Assembly (NCBI GenBank): GCA_963693315.1
Contig: OY856186.1
Span: 302,314,402-302,378,401, forward strand
Length of the DNA stretch: 64,000 bases
Source of the DNA: Diogma glabrata
Taxonomy: Eukaryota; Arthropoda; Insecta; Diptera; Cylindrotomidae
Direction: 5' to 3'
A model generated the notes under the pieces. The model worked only from the letters and a program-made list of their open reading frames with translations. It ran no database searches and had not been told where the DNA came from. Position numbers and translations under genes: made by a program. Positions 53,646 to 63,955 of this stretch are shown here, piece after piece (the stretch's first letter is position 1; every line of letters begins with the position of its first letter).

Positions 53646-53744
53646 AGAGTTTATCAGTTATCATGTTATGATTGTTATGCATATTATATTGGACAAACTG
53701 GTCATGCTTTTGAAGATTGTCAGAGGAGCATTTTCGAGCTTTGA
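53646..53744 (+). pseudogene. Penelope-like element fragment: GIY-YIG endonuclease
   Basis: A short reading frame gives VYQLSCYDCYAYYIGQTGHA followed by FEDCQRSIFEL and a TGA. 'Y.L.C..C...YIGQTG..F' is the start of the GIY-YIG endonuclease domain at the C-terminal end of Penelope-like retroelement proteins. The Arg that normally follows the YIGQTG block is not preserved, and no RT was found upstream, so this is a small dead fragment. The match is brief, hence moderate confidence. Confidence 0.5.
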
Positions 53745-54149
53745 TATGTGGACATTTTTCTTCAATATTTTCTTTTCATTTGTGATCTAAAACCCATAGT
53801 AGTTCTATATTTGAAAATTAAATTTATAAACACGAAAGAGTGCTGGTTTTCCAAATCAGGAAAAGTGTTTCACAATAAAAATTTATTAAATGCTGAAACC
53901 GATTTCATTTTTTCGCCGTTAATTACCATCTTTTTTTGGTTACTTGCATTCTCTATTTTTTTTTCTCTCTATTACTAAGTTTACACCATGGTAGAATAAT
54001 ATAATAATACCAAATAGCTATTAAACTATTACGATGTAAACAGATGGAATAACACTTTTTTAACTATGACAGATAGCTATTTAATATTTTGCTTTTGATC
54101 GATATAGTAATAGTATACTCGAAAAAATTGTAAATTTAAAAGAAAATTT

Positions 54150-54530
54150 CATGCGATTGTAAAAAATTTGGAAGTCGGTGCCACATGGACGAAAAACCGA
54201 CTAATATGTCTCGGGCTTGGCACCGATTTCCAACAGTTTTGTACTACAAATAACTTTTAAAATATAATAACTATTATAACAACTATAATTACTATAATAA
54301 TTATAATAAAAAGTAACTATTTTAATATAGTATTTTTGTTTAATAGTGTAATTTTTTTGTCTATAGTAAGGTATAATTAAATTAAATTAATCAAAATGTA
54401 CCGTATTTTTGTCTCTAACAGCAACAATTGAGTTATTTTTCACTTTTTTGTGCCTCTTTTGTTTTTTCTGAAGTCGGTTCTATTTTTTTTTAAAAGTTTT
54501 TTTTAAGATTTAAGAATAATATAAACAATA
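54150..54530. repeat. Dispersed repeat family D, copy 2, with hairpin
   Basis: 54170-54228 holds GTCGGTGCCACATGGACGAA, AAACCGACTAATATGTC and GCTTGGCACCGA, matching 37184-37240 and folding on itself. 54410-54500 is the reverse complement of 37085-37150 (AACAATTGAGTTATTTTTCA, GTGCCTCTTTTGTTTTTTCT, GAAGTCGGTT). The two blocks lie in opposite relative order in the two copies. Confidence 0.68.
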
Positions 54531-57033
54531 ATTTGCAAAAAGAAAACAATAATTTAAATAATAAAATGATTAGAGTTCCACCGATAAGCAAAATGACCGA
54601 TTACCGATTAATCGGCTAAACTTATCGGCCGTACCGATTAACCGGCTACCGATTATTTGTTTATAATATGCGTTTTCAACAATTATTAATACAATACACC
54701 AAATATGTATTGTTTTTCGACGAAGATCAAATCGATTTTAATTTAACTGAATCTGCAAACCAAACTGCAAATAAGTTTTATAAAAGAAGCATAGTTAAAT
54801 TACCCGAAATGTAACTAAGGATAAGGTTTCAGTCGATTTAGTAGAGAAAAGCAATTTGGAAGATGAAATGTAACGCAATTTAATTCATGCTTAATACATA
54901 TAAAAAAAAACTATTTTGGTCAGAATGCAACAACATAATAGTACATTATGATGCTAGGACGTAAAGCTAAAGATTTTGAACGGATGGTGAGTTTGCAAAT
55001 CGAGTCGCTAGACGAGATTAACACCCACATTAAGTCCAAAATAGCTTACGTCCGTGCATCATATACTATTTTTTATTCGCCGCAAGCAAAATATTTTAAG
55101 AAAATTTGTTTATTCTAAATTAAAATTATAAATTTTCATAAATTTTAAAATAAAAATATGTGGAACAAGTAACCTTTGACAAAATATTTAATATTTTTTC
55201 CAAATTATTGTGTAGCTATGACAACAAATGATAACAACTATTTTAATTGGATAATGAAATTTTGAATTTAAGGGTTGCTTTGATAAAAAATTTTATTTTT
55301 CATAGAATTTAAACAAATACAAATGCTTTTTACTTTTTTGGACGTGGCTATGACAACAAAATAAATAGTTGAAAAGTGATATTTTAAAGCCGCAAATCAC
55401 AGTAATAAAGTAACACTTTAATATGTAGGCGAATAAAAAATATAAAACTGGCCACCGCAGTTGGTAGAGAAATAAAACTAAGCAAGCAAAGCCGTCATAG
55501 ATGACCCCATTTACAGTTAATGTGTAATAATTTATTGACCATTCCATCAAAAAGTGTGGAATCGAAACGGGCTTTTTCAACCTTCTGAAATATTATTTCC
55601 AAATTAACAAACAGGTTTGACGATAAATCAGTGTGACGAATTATGTCTTATATCAAATCTATTACTTAAATCATTCGAAAGTGTATGGTACTGGTTTTTC
55701 TTTATTATGTAATATTATTAAAGTTTTATTTTGGTTCTTCAATTTTTATTTTTTTAAGACGTTGAATTAGTAAGTTAATGTTTATTCTTTTCGACACTAA
55801 AAATGAAAAATGTGTTTTTTATTTGAAAATTTTGTTTTTTTTTAATTATTTATGGTTTTTCATACAAATTTTACATCCCGAACCCCGGGATTTAAAATTT
55901 ATAATTTATCATAAAACACCACGGGATTGCAATCCCTAATTGGAATTATATTGTTTGGAAAATTCGCCTGTCTCCATTGAAGAGATTTATAGTGCCGAAG
56001 ATCAAGAACACGGAGATACAATATCTTTGAGGTTTTCAATTTATTTGATGAACTTGCTTCTGATAAACCGTCGACTATTGACACACACACACAGGGCCGG
56101 ATCTACCATGGGTGCAAGGGAGCGACCGCACCCGGTGCCAACACAAAAGGCGCCAAAATTGAGTTTTGTTTTAAATTCGATTACTTTTTCGTTATGGTTT
56201 TTAATAGATTTTAAGGCAAATTAAAATTTATTTTTCTATATAAAAACCAACAATTTATTTTTGTATATTTGTTTAAATATTTGATCTACTGGCGTAACAG
56301 CCCCGTGTACTCTTGTCGCTGCTATTGACATACGATTCAACGTGACATATTAGATACCACTGGCAATAGCAGTGAGATATTACCAACCAAGGTGATATCA
56401 TACGGGAGCTGTCGAATAAACTCTATTCATCCAACAGTACTCTCAATTTTATATGCAGTTTTCCTTTTTCTATAAATTATTGTTATAAATTATGCGGCGT
56501 CATCTTAAGAGAAACTCTTAATTTTTTTCAACTATATTTAATTTTTTTCAACTACATATACGCATATTTTTCGAAATTCGTTCGTTTCGTCGTGTCGTTT
56601 TGATCTTTTTAGGCAGCAAATGAAAAGCTTAGTTTAAGGCCAGCAATAAAACTTGTTGGGAAAACTGAAAATCAACTGTAAGACCTCTTAGATTTTAAAC
56701 CGTAGAATTTTGAAACACTTTAATTGAAATTCTTTAATTTAATTAGACCAGACACGCACAACTATATAACACAATTTGGAGCAAAATGTTTAGCGAAGAT
56801 AATGCTGCTTTAAATATCTTTGCAGTTTGATTTTGTGAAACGATCTTCTCTCCAAAATTAATGTTGTTTCTAAAATGATACAAAGTCTGAACTTTAATGT
56901 AATTGAATGTATTTTATTGAATGTATGTAAAAACTGACGGGTTTCTTAGAGAGCGATTCAAATATTCCGCATCCAAATCAAATACGAATTCATCGTACAG
57001 GAAAGAGTTTTGAAAATGAAACACAAGATAATA

Positions 57034-57128
57034 GCCGTGTTCGATTTGACTGAAGCAATTGAAGCAACTGAAAAATTCAACGCAATTGTTGTTGTTTTTT
57101 CAGTTGTTTCAGTCAAATCGAACGCACC
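57034..57128 (+). mobile_element. Palindromic MITE, copy 2 (about 95 bp)
   Basis: GCCGTGTTCGATTTGACTGA...TCAGTCAAATCGAACGCACC. It matches the reverse complement of 1190-1283 nearly throughout, including GCAATTGTTGTTGTTTTTTC. It sits inside the second hAT element, so it arrived after that element did. Confidence 0.8.
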
Positions 57129-57186
57129 TAATATAATATAAGATCCAGGATCCTTTACAAAATTTCTTTTTCTTCTATTGATTTTT

Positions 57187-57475
57187 TTAACGGCGTTCAT
57201 GCTCCATGTAGGAGCAATGCCAGGCTAACCAGCTTTGAATATTCACCACGGTAATTCGCAACAGCGACATAATAACCATGGCAGCCGATTTTTTAAGGTC
57301 GTTTATTACGTCAGTCTCCCATTGTAGTCGTGGTTTACCTCGCGGTCGTCCACTCCCTGGGGCACTAACGTACATTTTTCTAATCATTCCAGACTGTGAA
57401 TCGGCTCGTAGAACATGCCCAAACCAAGCAATCCTATTAGAACGGATACAACCTATTATATCAGGCCCTCAAGAA
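57187..57475 (-). pseudogene. RTE-like LINE C-terminal fragment
   Basis: On the minus strand the frame reads IAWFGHVLRADSQSGMIRK, then GRPRGKPRLQWETDVINDLK, the same Trp-Phe-Gly-His and 'GRPR...RW..D' blocks as the tail of the RTE-like element at 50395-52250. No catalytic motif; a 3' scrap. It ends close to the start of the recognisable hAT transposase remnant (57477), so it appears inserted next to or into that gene. Confidence 0.75.
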
Positions 57476-57476
57476 G

Positions 57477-57895
57477 GTTTCTGATCTCAAAGTTATATCT
57501 TCTATTGATATTGCTATTAATTCATTAGAACGATTTACTCTTACGGATGACCAGTGCACAATGATAGATATGGCTTTTTATATAACATATTCTGATTAAA
57601 AAGCTAAGATAGGGATTAGATTTTAAAATATTTGAAACTTCTATAGAAAATTTTACACCTTCTATATTCGCAATATATGCAAGATATTTTCCGAATTTAT
57701 TTAAGGCCAAGATACTGTCATTAACAGTAGCTCCCGCTCAAAGAAATTACACCAGGTGATGGAGCATGTGCCGGGAAAGGTTAGTTGCCTTTTCTCTTAT
57801 ATCAATTGAACCTGAAATTTCTTATTTATGAAAATACGAACCGGCAATAAAAGATTTTTCTGAAAATAAAGCCATAAAAGTGAACATATATGCAT
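57477..57895 (+). pseudogene. hAT transposase C-terminus (dimerisation domain), broken
   Basis: Across frames: ISDLKVISSIDIAINSLERF, then (57710-57890) ILSLTVAPAQRNYTR, a stop, WSMCRERLVAFSLISIEPEI, SYL, a stop, KYEPAIKDFSENKAIKVN. This is the standard end of a hAT transposase dimerisation region, where Leu-Thr-Val-Ala-xx-xx-Arg is followed by a helix with 'RL..L..LSIE' and then '..DFA..KAR.V'. Two in-frame stops are visible in the last 60 codons. It belongs to the CAGGGCCGG element that encloses it, and may be the remnant of that element's own enzyme. Confidence 0.75.
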
Positions 57896-57899
57896 GTGA

Positions 57900-58105
57900 T
57901 TCTTTATTTAATACAATTTTATTTGTATATATGAATTGTATAGTTTTTTTGATTTTCATATTATAATTATTCTTTCTTACAAATTAATGTTATTTTTATT
58001 TTCACATTTATTCATAATTTTTATTATATTGTAACGTAGAACAACTCGGCCATTGCTTATATTCGGTTCGACTTCTAGATTTAATAAACTTAAACAATGG
58101 ATTTT
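57900..58105. other. AT-rich tail of the hAT element
   Basis: Directly after the transposase remnant; TTATTT-rich, without motif. Confidence 0.35.
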
Positions 58106-58107
58106 CT

Positions 58108-58247
58108 TTACGTTATAATAGTAGATTCTTGTATGAGCTTAGAATGAAGGCAATTCTTCAAGAGGATGAAGTTTCCCGGAACGAGCGTAGCGAGTGGAGG
58201 GAATCATCCGAGTGAAGAATTGCCTTCATCCTAAGCGAATACAAGAC
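58108..58247. repeat. Hairpin, about 140 bp, with CG-rich loop
   Basis: Stem: TCTTGTATGAGCTTAGAATG and AGGCAATTCTTCA pair with TGAAGAATTGCCT and CATCCTAAGCGAATACAAGA. The loop is GGAACGAGCGTAGCGAGTGG, resembling the CG-rich centre of the hairpin at 16330-16428 and the phrase near 43174. Confidence 0.75.
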
Positions 58248-59404
58248 GCTATTTTATCCACGACTTTAAAAATATTTGAAATAATATAAAGTTTTCATTT
58301 AAAACTTTATATCGCCATATTAAAATTAATTTATCATAGAAAACAAGAAAAACAAAACGTTTGTTGTTTATTTTAGATTTATATATGTATTGTTCTTGTT
58401 TAAACTTCTTTATATTACTATACCAACAAATCAAGTTTTTAATTTGTTAGAGGAATTTTTTATAAATAAAGTGGAATGAAATAAATAAAAGAGAATTTTT
58501 TATATAAATTGGAATAAATACAATTACAATGAAAGATATACGCATGGAAAGTATATATTCTTTAGTAGTCGTGGATAAATATTATTCTTCCATTTATCTT
58601 ATTCCTCTTTCTTAATCAGTTTACTATTATTTTTTTCACATTGTGTAAATTATTTATGACTATCTCATATAATTATAGCGTATCACTGCTATATTATCAA
58701 TAACTTCTGTCACCGTTAATGTTCAACAAACTGTATCGTTTATTTTGAACTAATCTATCGCCAACGCAACCTTTTTTATGCTAGTCAAAAATGAAATAGC
58801 AAAAATCATAACACAATTTTCGAAACTTCGCACCTAGGTGTGAAATCTACAATTTTTAATTTGTTTATTTACCTACTCTATCATAGACTGTGTAGTTTTA
58901 TTTTATTTTCGTATTAGATAAAATTATTGAATTCTGTTTTTATCTTCAGAAACTTATTTAGGTGTTATTCAGTTTGTATTGCGTTAGCAGAACCATTTTC
59001 CAGTAAGAAAACTATCAATAGATTTTTTTACATCGCACTCCATAATCGCTACAATATTTGAAATAAATTCGTATAACATTTTTTATTTATTAAAATAAAT
59101 TTTTATTTACTGTGCAATTGCTTGCTCGAAGATATGCCTCTATATATATACCTAACTCTATTTGTGAACTTTAAGCATTGACCACGGGAATATGTCACGT
59201 GAATGAGGAGTATTCCATCAGCTAGATTATTAGTAACCTAGTTTTAATTATGTTTTTCACATTTAAAAAAAAAAAATTTTAATTTTGCTTCTTTTTTCCA
59301 CATATTATCATGAAATTTTGGAATATATCATATTTTATTATATGATAATATTTTTTGTCTAAATATCCAATATTTGAAACACCATAAAAGAAAATGTTGA
59401 TCCA
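58248..59404. other. AT-rich non-coding stretch, nothing recognised
   Basis: No open frame of interest (a 61-codon minus frame at 58249-58434 looks like chance). Lies inside the CAGGGCCGG hAT element. Confidence 0.4.
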
Positions 59405-59535
59405 ATTATTAAAAGCGTTGAATACTTGAACGCATGTTGTTGTGGGATCTAGATCTTAAAAGCTCTCTATGTGTTGGTGTGACAGTGAAACATATTCTAA
59501 TTTCTATTACACAACACTTCGTATTAAAACAAGTA
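59405..59535 (+). repeat. Dispersed repeat family C, copy 4
   Basis: GCGTTGAATACTTGAACGCA, TGTTGTTGTGGGATCTAGAT, CTTAAAAGC, ATGTGTTGGTGTGACA and ACACAACACTTCGTATTAAA correspond to 17632-17775. It lies within the inner hAT element. Confidence 0.62.
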
Positions 59536-60213
59536 TTGCATTGATTTTTGAATATATTATCTTACAATATAATTTAATTTGAAGGCGCTATTTACCTAAT
59601 CTGCACCCGGCGCTGAAATAGCTTGATCCGGCACTGCACACACATACACACTGGGAATCCCAAAGCGATTTACAAAGTGTGAAACGATCAAGAGTTCGTT
59701 ACTTATTATTGCAAAAAAGAGCTAAAATAGTATTTAAATTTACACTTGCTACCAAGGCATAATGACCCTTTTTTGAGGTGAAGAAACTCTAAAGAAATAT
59801 TATTATTATTTATTTATTTTTATTATTATTATATTTATATATATGATGAGCCTGCAAGAAATCGCCTCACTCCTGAAAATGGGGAAATTTTAATGTTTTT
59901 TCATTATAGTTTAAGGGTTCTCAAATTTGATTACTGAATTTTAGTTTTTGCTATTCGATTTGATTTAATTGAATTCATGTGTTTGTTAATTAATTTTTAT
60001 TTAGAACCTGTAATTTTCATAATATTTCAGAATTTTTTCCCGATACAAAATACCAGTTGTCTACATTTAGAACTAGTTGTGTTTAAAATGCGATAAACAA
60101 TGAAAAACACATGTGTTGATAATCGGCCAATTAATCGCCGATACCGATTAATCGGCAAAATGGCCGATAAGGCCGATTACCTACCAATTAATCGGTGCAA
60201 CCCTAAAAATAAT

Positions 60214-60940
60214 ATTTAAGATGTTTCGCTAAGGAATTTCCCTTCGATTATTTATATGGCTGATTATCCTATACATAGAATGCTTTTTTCAATTTATCAG
60301 CAGTATTGTCTAATGTCATGGTCCTAAACCATATACTCGGGGCGCCATGGCGCCCGCTAGCTGTTTTGTGTGTGCTACCACGAATGCCAGATTCATTCAC
60401 GTTTTATTCATGTAGTTTTTGAGTTTCTTTAATTTTTCTTCAGCAAAAAAATCGGTTGTCCTTTTAAGGATACGATCAATACATACAGTCTATATATTGG
60501 TGGCTCTCATAGGACAGGAAAAAATTCAACATACACACGATATCATTCAGAATGCGCAAACGATAGAATGAGAAAAAATGCAATTTCAACCAATATGCAC
60601 ACTGAAAAAAAAATTGATGTTCATGACAACCTCATCTCGAAGTTGGCAGTTGATTATTTATGCAAAGAAAAATTATTTGCAAACAATTTCACTGTGATTG
60701 GGACAACTACACGATAACATTTTCCTAACAACAGAATGAGGTTTATTTAAAATATAAAGTGTTATATCCAATATAACAGTAGTTGAATAAAAATAATAAC
60801 TATTTCCCTGAAAAAAATTTTCTTTGGCCTTATATCATGAATTTTTCATTTTAAAGTTTAAGTTTTTGAGATTAATTGAACTACGTTTTATTTTCACATA
60901 AATATTTTGTGTGATTGTCTTAACTTCATCGATTTATAAT
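60214..60940. other. Probable 5' part of a decayed hAT transposase, unresolved
   Basis: Moderately complex sequence with stops in all frames. It precedes a recognisable hAT remnant on the same strand, so it may be its worn-out beginning. No motif is secure. GGCGCCATGGCGCC at about 60341 is a 14-bp CG-rich palindrome. Confidence 0.3.
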
Positions 60941-61895
60941 TGTAGAGTTGTTGAAGCAATTTCGTAGTTTGATTCGCCATATGTGACCGCACGGTGAGGT
61001 TGAGACAATTGCATTTCGATTGGAAATAGGACATGTTTTTTCAGTGCAAACTCGACAAAAAAATGACGATACCTTTGATGCAGAGGTAAAGGATAACTCA
61101 GTAAAGGTAAAGGTGTTTATAAGATTTTAAACCAGATTAAAGAGATCAAATTTTCTCGAATCTAAAAATCAAGAATTGGGCAACCCTTCCTGCCTGGTTC
61201 GTGGATTCCGTATTTGTTACGAATATCAAGGGAAAATTAAATGATTTAAACATGGAACTGCAGGGAAAAGAAAAGCATTGCCAGTTCTGTTAAATTCATT
61301 TAAATCTAAGCTGCATTTATCTAAGCGGACATTTCATCTGAAAATTTAGTCCATGATGCATTGCGAATGTAAATAAACCGGAAAGAGATGGGATTTTGAC
61401 GCTCATTATATTTATTATCCACCTTGTAAAATATTCATAGATCATTTGAAAAAGATTTAAACAGGTTGCATTATAGAACCAATATCATATTTTTGCAAAT
61501 CCATTTACTCGCTAAGAAAATAGCCATTTACAAGCCAAGCTAAAAAACGTAACAGCATTAGCGACTTCAATTGGAATACTTATTGAAAAAAGCGCAGAGC
61601 AACTGACACTTAAGAATTTAGATCATAAAAATAAAATTGTGCTGAAATCCTATGTAACAGATAAAATATTTTTGAATTTGGTTGACAAAAAAGGCAACAA
61701 GGGGTTGACAATACCCATTGATTAAAATTGCTTTTGTTCAACAAATTATTGTTTTCGAGCATGAGCATAATAAAATCGAATTGCAGATCTCGAATTAACG
61801 ATGAGCATCTTGATGATTGTCTGCGGGCATTAATATCAGCCTATAACTCTAATAATGAGGTACTGAGGTTATACTGATACTCAGCACCAAAGATC
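60941..61895 (+). pseudogene. Decayed hAT transposase, GTF2IRD2/ZBED-like
   Basis: In shifting frames on the + strand: FVTNIKGKLNDLNMELQGKE (near 61214), then NSFKSKLHLSKRTFHL, NPFTR, and near 61798 DEHLDDCLRALISAYNSN. This order ('L..LN..LQGK', 'AFK.KL.L...QL', 'F..PF', 'DEHL..CLR...') is that of hAT-derived proteins such as the GTF2IRD2 C-terminus and its insect transposon relatives. Many stops and frameshifts; no terminal repeats found for it. Distinct from the remnant at 57477-57895. Confidence 0.65.
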
Positions 61896-62194
61896 ACATT
61901 TTTAATAAAACTGGTTTGGTATTGAGTTTTCATTTTGTTATAGATACACATAAATATTGTCACCTTTTTCTATCTTCTTTCGAATTGGCCTAACTCTCAA
62001 TTCGATAAATGTAATTCCCAAATCTCCTTCTGGATTCGATCACTGACTAGTAAGCAAAAACACTACATAGGTTTTATTAAATATTCCACGCCTTTATTGT
62101 TTCACAACAATAGGAAAACAATGCAGCAAACAATATTCCCGGACTAGAATATTCCTTCAACAGAAACGAGTTCGAATCCCAACCGACACACAAA
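61896..62194. other. Non-coding stretch, nothing firm
   Basis: A single tRNA-T-arm-like phrase, GAGTTCGAATCCCAAC, occurs at 62170-62185, but the surrounding sequence does not fold as a tRNA. Could be the B box of a decayed SINE. Confidence 0.3.
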
Positions 62195-62318
62195 AATGTA
62201 GTTTTAATGTAATAAATTGTAAGGTTTATTCAAAGAAACCCAAAAACTGATTTCGAATTGAAAAAATTAAAGGATTCACATAGTTGTCGTTTGAGTTTCA
62301 TTGCTCATGCCTCGGTGT
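62195..62318 (-). repeat. Dispersed repeat family A, copy 3
   Basis: Reverse complement of about 8530-8665: AGGTTTATTCAAAGAAACCC, TGATTTCGAATTGAAAAAAT, AAAGGATTCACATAGTTG and GAGTTTCATTGCTCA. The match is strongest over the first 90 bp. Confidence 0.65.
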
Positions 62319-62787
62319 ACTCCAACGATTGTTGAAAATTAGTATAAACACAACGTTCAATATAACACAAGGTGGAACTAGCGAACTGTGGAGTGTAAAC
62401 TATGTTCTTAACCAACCGGCAATAACAATTTTGTTATGAATATAAAATTCGTCTGATTGGTTAATAATAAAATTCACAGATTACAGTTGGCTTGTTAAAT
62501 TAAAACCCAGATACTTGGAGCAAAAACACCACAAAAATGTATATGAATTTATTTATTTATTTTTATAGTTCTTACACAACAAAACGAATGAAACAAAAAT
62601 AAACAAAATGATTTAACTTCAAAGCACGATTATTTTTGTATCTGTTTTATGTAGAAAAGAAAATTGTGCTCGAAACGTTTGTTTGTTACCAAAATACAGA
62701 TAATATTTTTTTAGTATCATACTAATGTTCGAATTTCGTGTACTAGTTATAACACTTATTACTATAGGTTAAAAGATTCAAGTAAAG
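62319..62787. other. Non-coding stretch, nothing recognised
   Basis: AT-rich; no repeats or genes. Confidence 0.4.
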
Positions 62788-63266
62788 TATAGTAGAATTT
62801 TTTTGCCAGCGAACACAAAATTTGTTTGTTATGCGCATATTGTTTGCACATGCGCTTGCACATGCGCATATTGTTTGCACATTCAGTGTCTCGATTAAAA
62901 TATTAAAAAAAAACTATTGGGGTCCCATTGAAATGGACAAAAAAAAAACGCATAAAATTTATAAATTACTATTGAAATTCAACCAATTATAATAGAAACC
63001 CAAAAACTAGTAGAAATATTAATGATTTTGTAGGAAATATAACAAAATTTTGATAATTAAAAATAATTATAATAAAAATAACGACGCCTATGGAAACAAA
63101 TATCACAACAAACAAAAGGTACGAACTAGAAGTAGAAATTTAACTAATATAATTGTTTTGAAAAACAAATTTATCCCAAAATAAATAATACATCTCTGTT
63201 TTACTTTTTATCTCTAGCTGCGTCGTAGCTGTCAGAAATTCGCTGGCAAAAAAATTCTACTATAAT
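62788..63266. mobile_element. Tc1/mariner-like MITE, about 477 bp, perfect TIRs
   Basis: A 24-base perfect terminal inverted repeat begins TAGTAGAATTTTTTTGCC and ends in GCGAA (62790-62813). Its exact complement is at 63239-63262. TA flanks both ends (62788-62789 and 63263-63264), the target preference of Tc1/mariner elements. Inside are a tandem repeat (62831-62880) and AT-rich DNA, no transposase. Confidence 0.8.
62831..62886 (+). repeat. Short tandem repeat ATGCGCATATTGTTTGCAC
   Basis: Two copies of a 19-base unit (62831-62849 and 62862-62880) are separated by a truncated unit ATGCGCTTGCAC. GCGC/GCAC words are unusual for this AT-rich region. Lies just inside the left end of the MITE. Confidence 0.85.
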
Positions 63267-63834
63267 TAGTAATCAGAGTAAGCATTTATGAAAATATTGA
63301 TAATTGATATCTGTAAGACGCAAAATATTGAAGAAAACAAGCAAAACTTTGTAATACTAAAGATATGTATATAAAAAACATTAACCTCAACCAAAGTGAA
63401 TGAATTGTATTGATAGCTAGTGTAGACTGTGTATGTAAAATAAAATGCCATCCACAAATAAAATATATAGAATGTTTTTTATTTCTAGATATTTCTCTTT
63501 TCTGTTTAGATTTGAGAAGAATATCAAAAATATATATGTACATATCTTGTAGACAAACATAAAAAATATGAGAGAAGAAAAATCAAAGAAGGAGGTAGAT
63601 TTTTTTTTTATTTTTAGCCAGTTTAATTTTAGATAACAAAGATAAGATTCATGGTATAACGAATATAAGGTATTCTTGACAGCTAAACGAAAATTTTGTG
63701 TGACGTCATCCGGCGTAAATATAAAGAAACAAAAAATGTTTTAATTTGAAAATTAGAGAAAACATAATTTTTACGTTAAGGTTTTCCTTATTTTTTTTCA
63801 TTAACAATTTGTTTATTAAGTTTTCTAGCTCTAA
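63267..63834. other. Non-coding stretch, nothing recognised
   Basis: AT-rich DNA; minus-strand frames of 63-85 codons near 63.3-63.5 kb overlap one another in different frames and look like translated AT-rich sequence. Confidence 0.4.
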
Positions 63835-63839
63835 AGAAC

Positions 63840-63955
63840 ATTTTGCAGGGTAGGAAATTCGACGTCCACGCCATGCTGCAGGGGTAATGCAGACAGAATT
63901 AGGTTGGTGTATCGGAGACAAGCAGAGAAAAACTGCTTAGTCTATTACGCTACAT
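63840..63955 (-). repeat. Possible tRNA-derived SINE
   Basis: On the minus strand, GATGTAGCGTAATAGACTAA resembles a pol III A box (TRGCNNAGYNGG) and, further on, GGACGTCGAATTTCC resembles a B box (GGTTCGANTCC), about 75 bp apart. It is less AT-rich than its flanks. No A-rich tail or second copy seen, so this is a weak call. Confidence 0.25.

Larger units (their letters stand above)
56092..59636 (+). mobile_element. Second hAT element, CAGGGCCGG ends, inserted in the first
   Basis: Left end CAGGGCCGGATCTACCATGG, and right end, read in reverse, CAGTGCCGGATCAAGCTATT. Both arms go on to share GCACCCGG/CGCCGGGTGC and GGCGC words. CACACACA stands on both sides (56084-56091 and 59637-59644), a perfect 8-bp duplication, though it lies in a CA run. 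It carries a broken hAT transposase C-terminus (about 57477-57895, + strand), a LINE fragment, and a small MITE. Confidence 0.83.
54571..60205. mobile_element. hAT element, family TAGGGTTGCAC, 5.6 kb with nested insertions
   Basis: The left end TAGAGTTCCACCGATAAGCA and right end ATCGGTGCAACCCTA are inverted repeats of the same family as 40900-42658. Flanks AAAATGAT (54563-54570) and AAAATAAT (60206-60213) agree at seven of eight positions. CCGATTAATCGG-like words crowd both ends. Removing the inner hAT (56092-59636) leaves about 2.1 kb, similar to the 1.76-kb relative, so the original element was probably non-autonomous. No transposase of this family recognised in the outer parts. Confidence 0.78.

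Noticed and set aside
55870..55935. GGGATTGCAATCCC and CCCGAACCCCGGGAT as MITE ends
   Set aside because: The palindromes are short, lie about 60 bp apart, and no flanking duplication or second copy was found.
55940..56224. 94-residue protein
   Set aside because: The frame crosses the left terminus of the CAGGGCCGG hAT element at 56092, so it is a chimera of flank and element with no recognisable domain.
62160..62190. tRNA gene suggested by GAGTTCGAATCCCAAC
   Set aside because: Only the T-arm-like phrase is present; no acceptor stem, D arm or anticodon arm can be paired around it.
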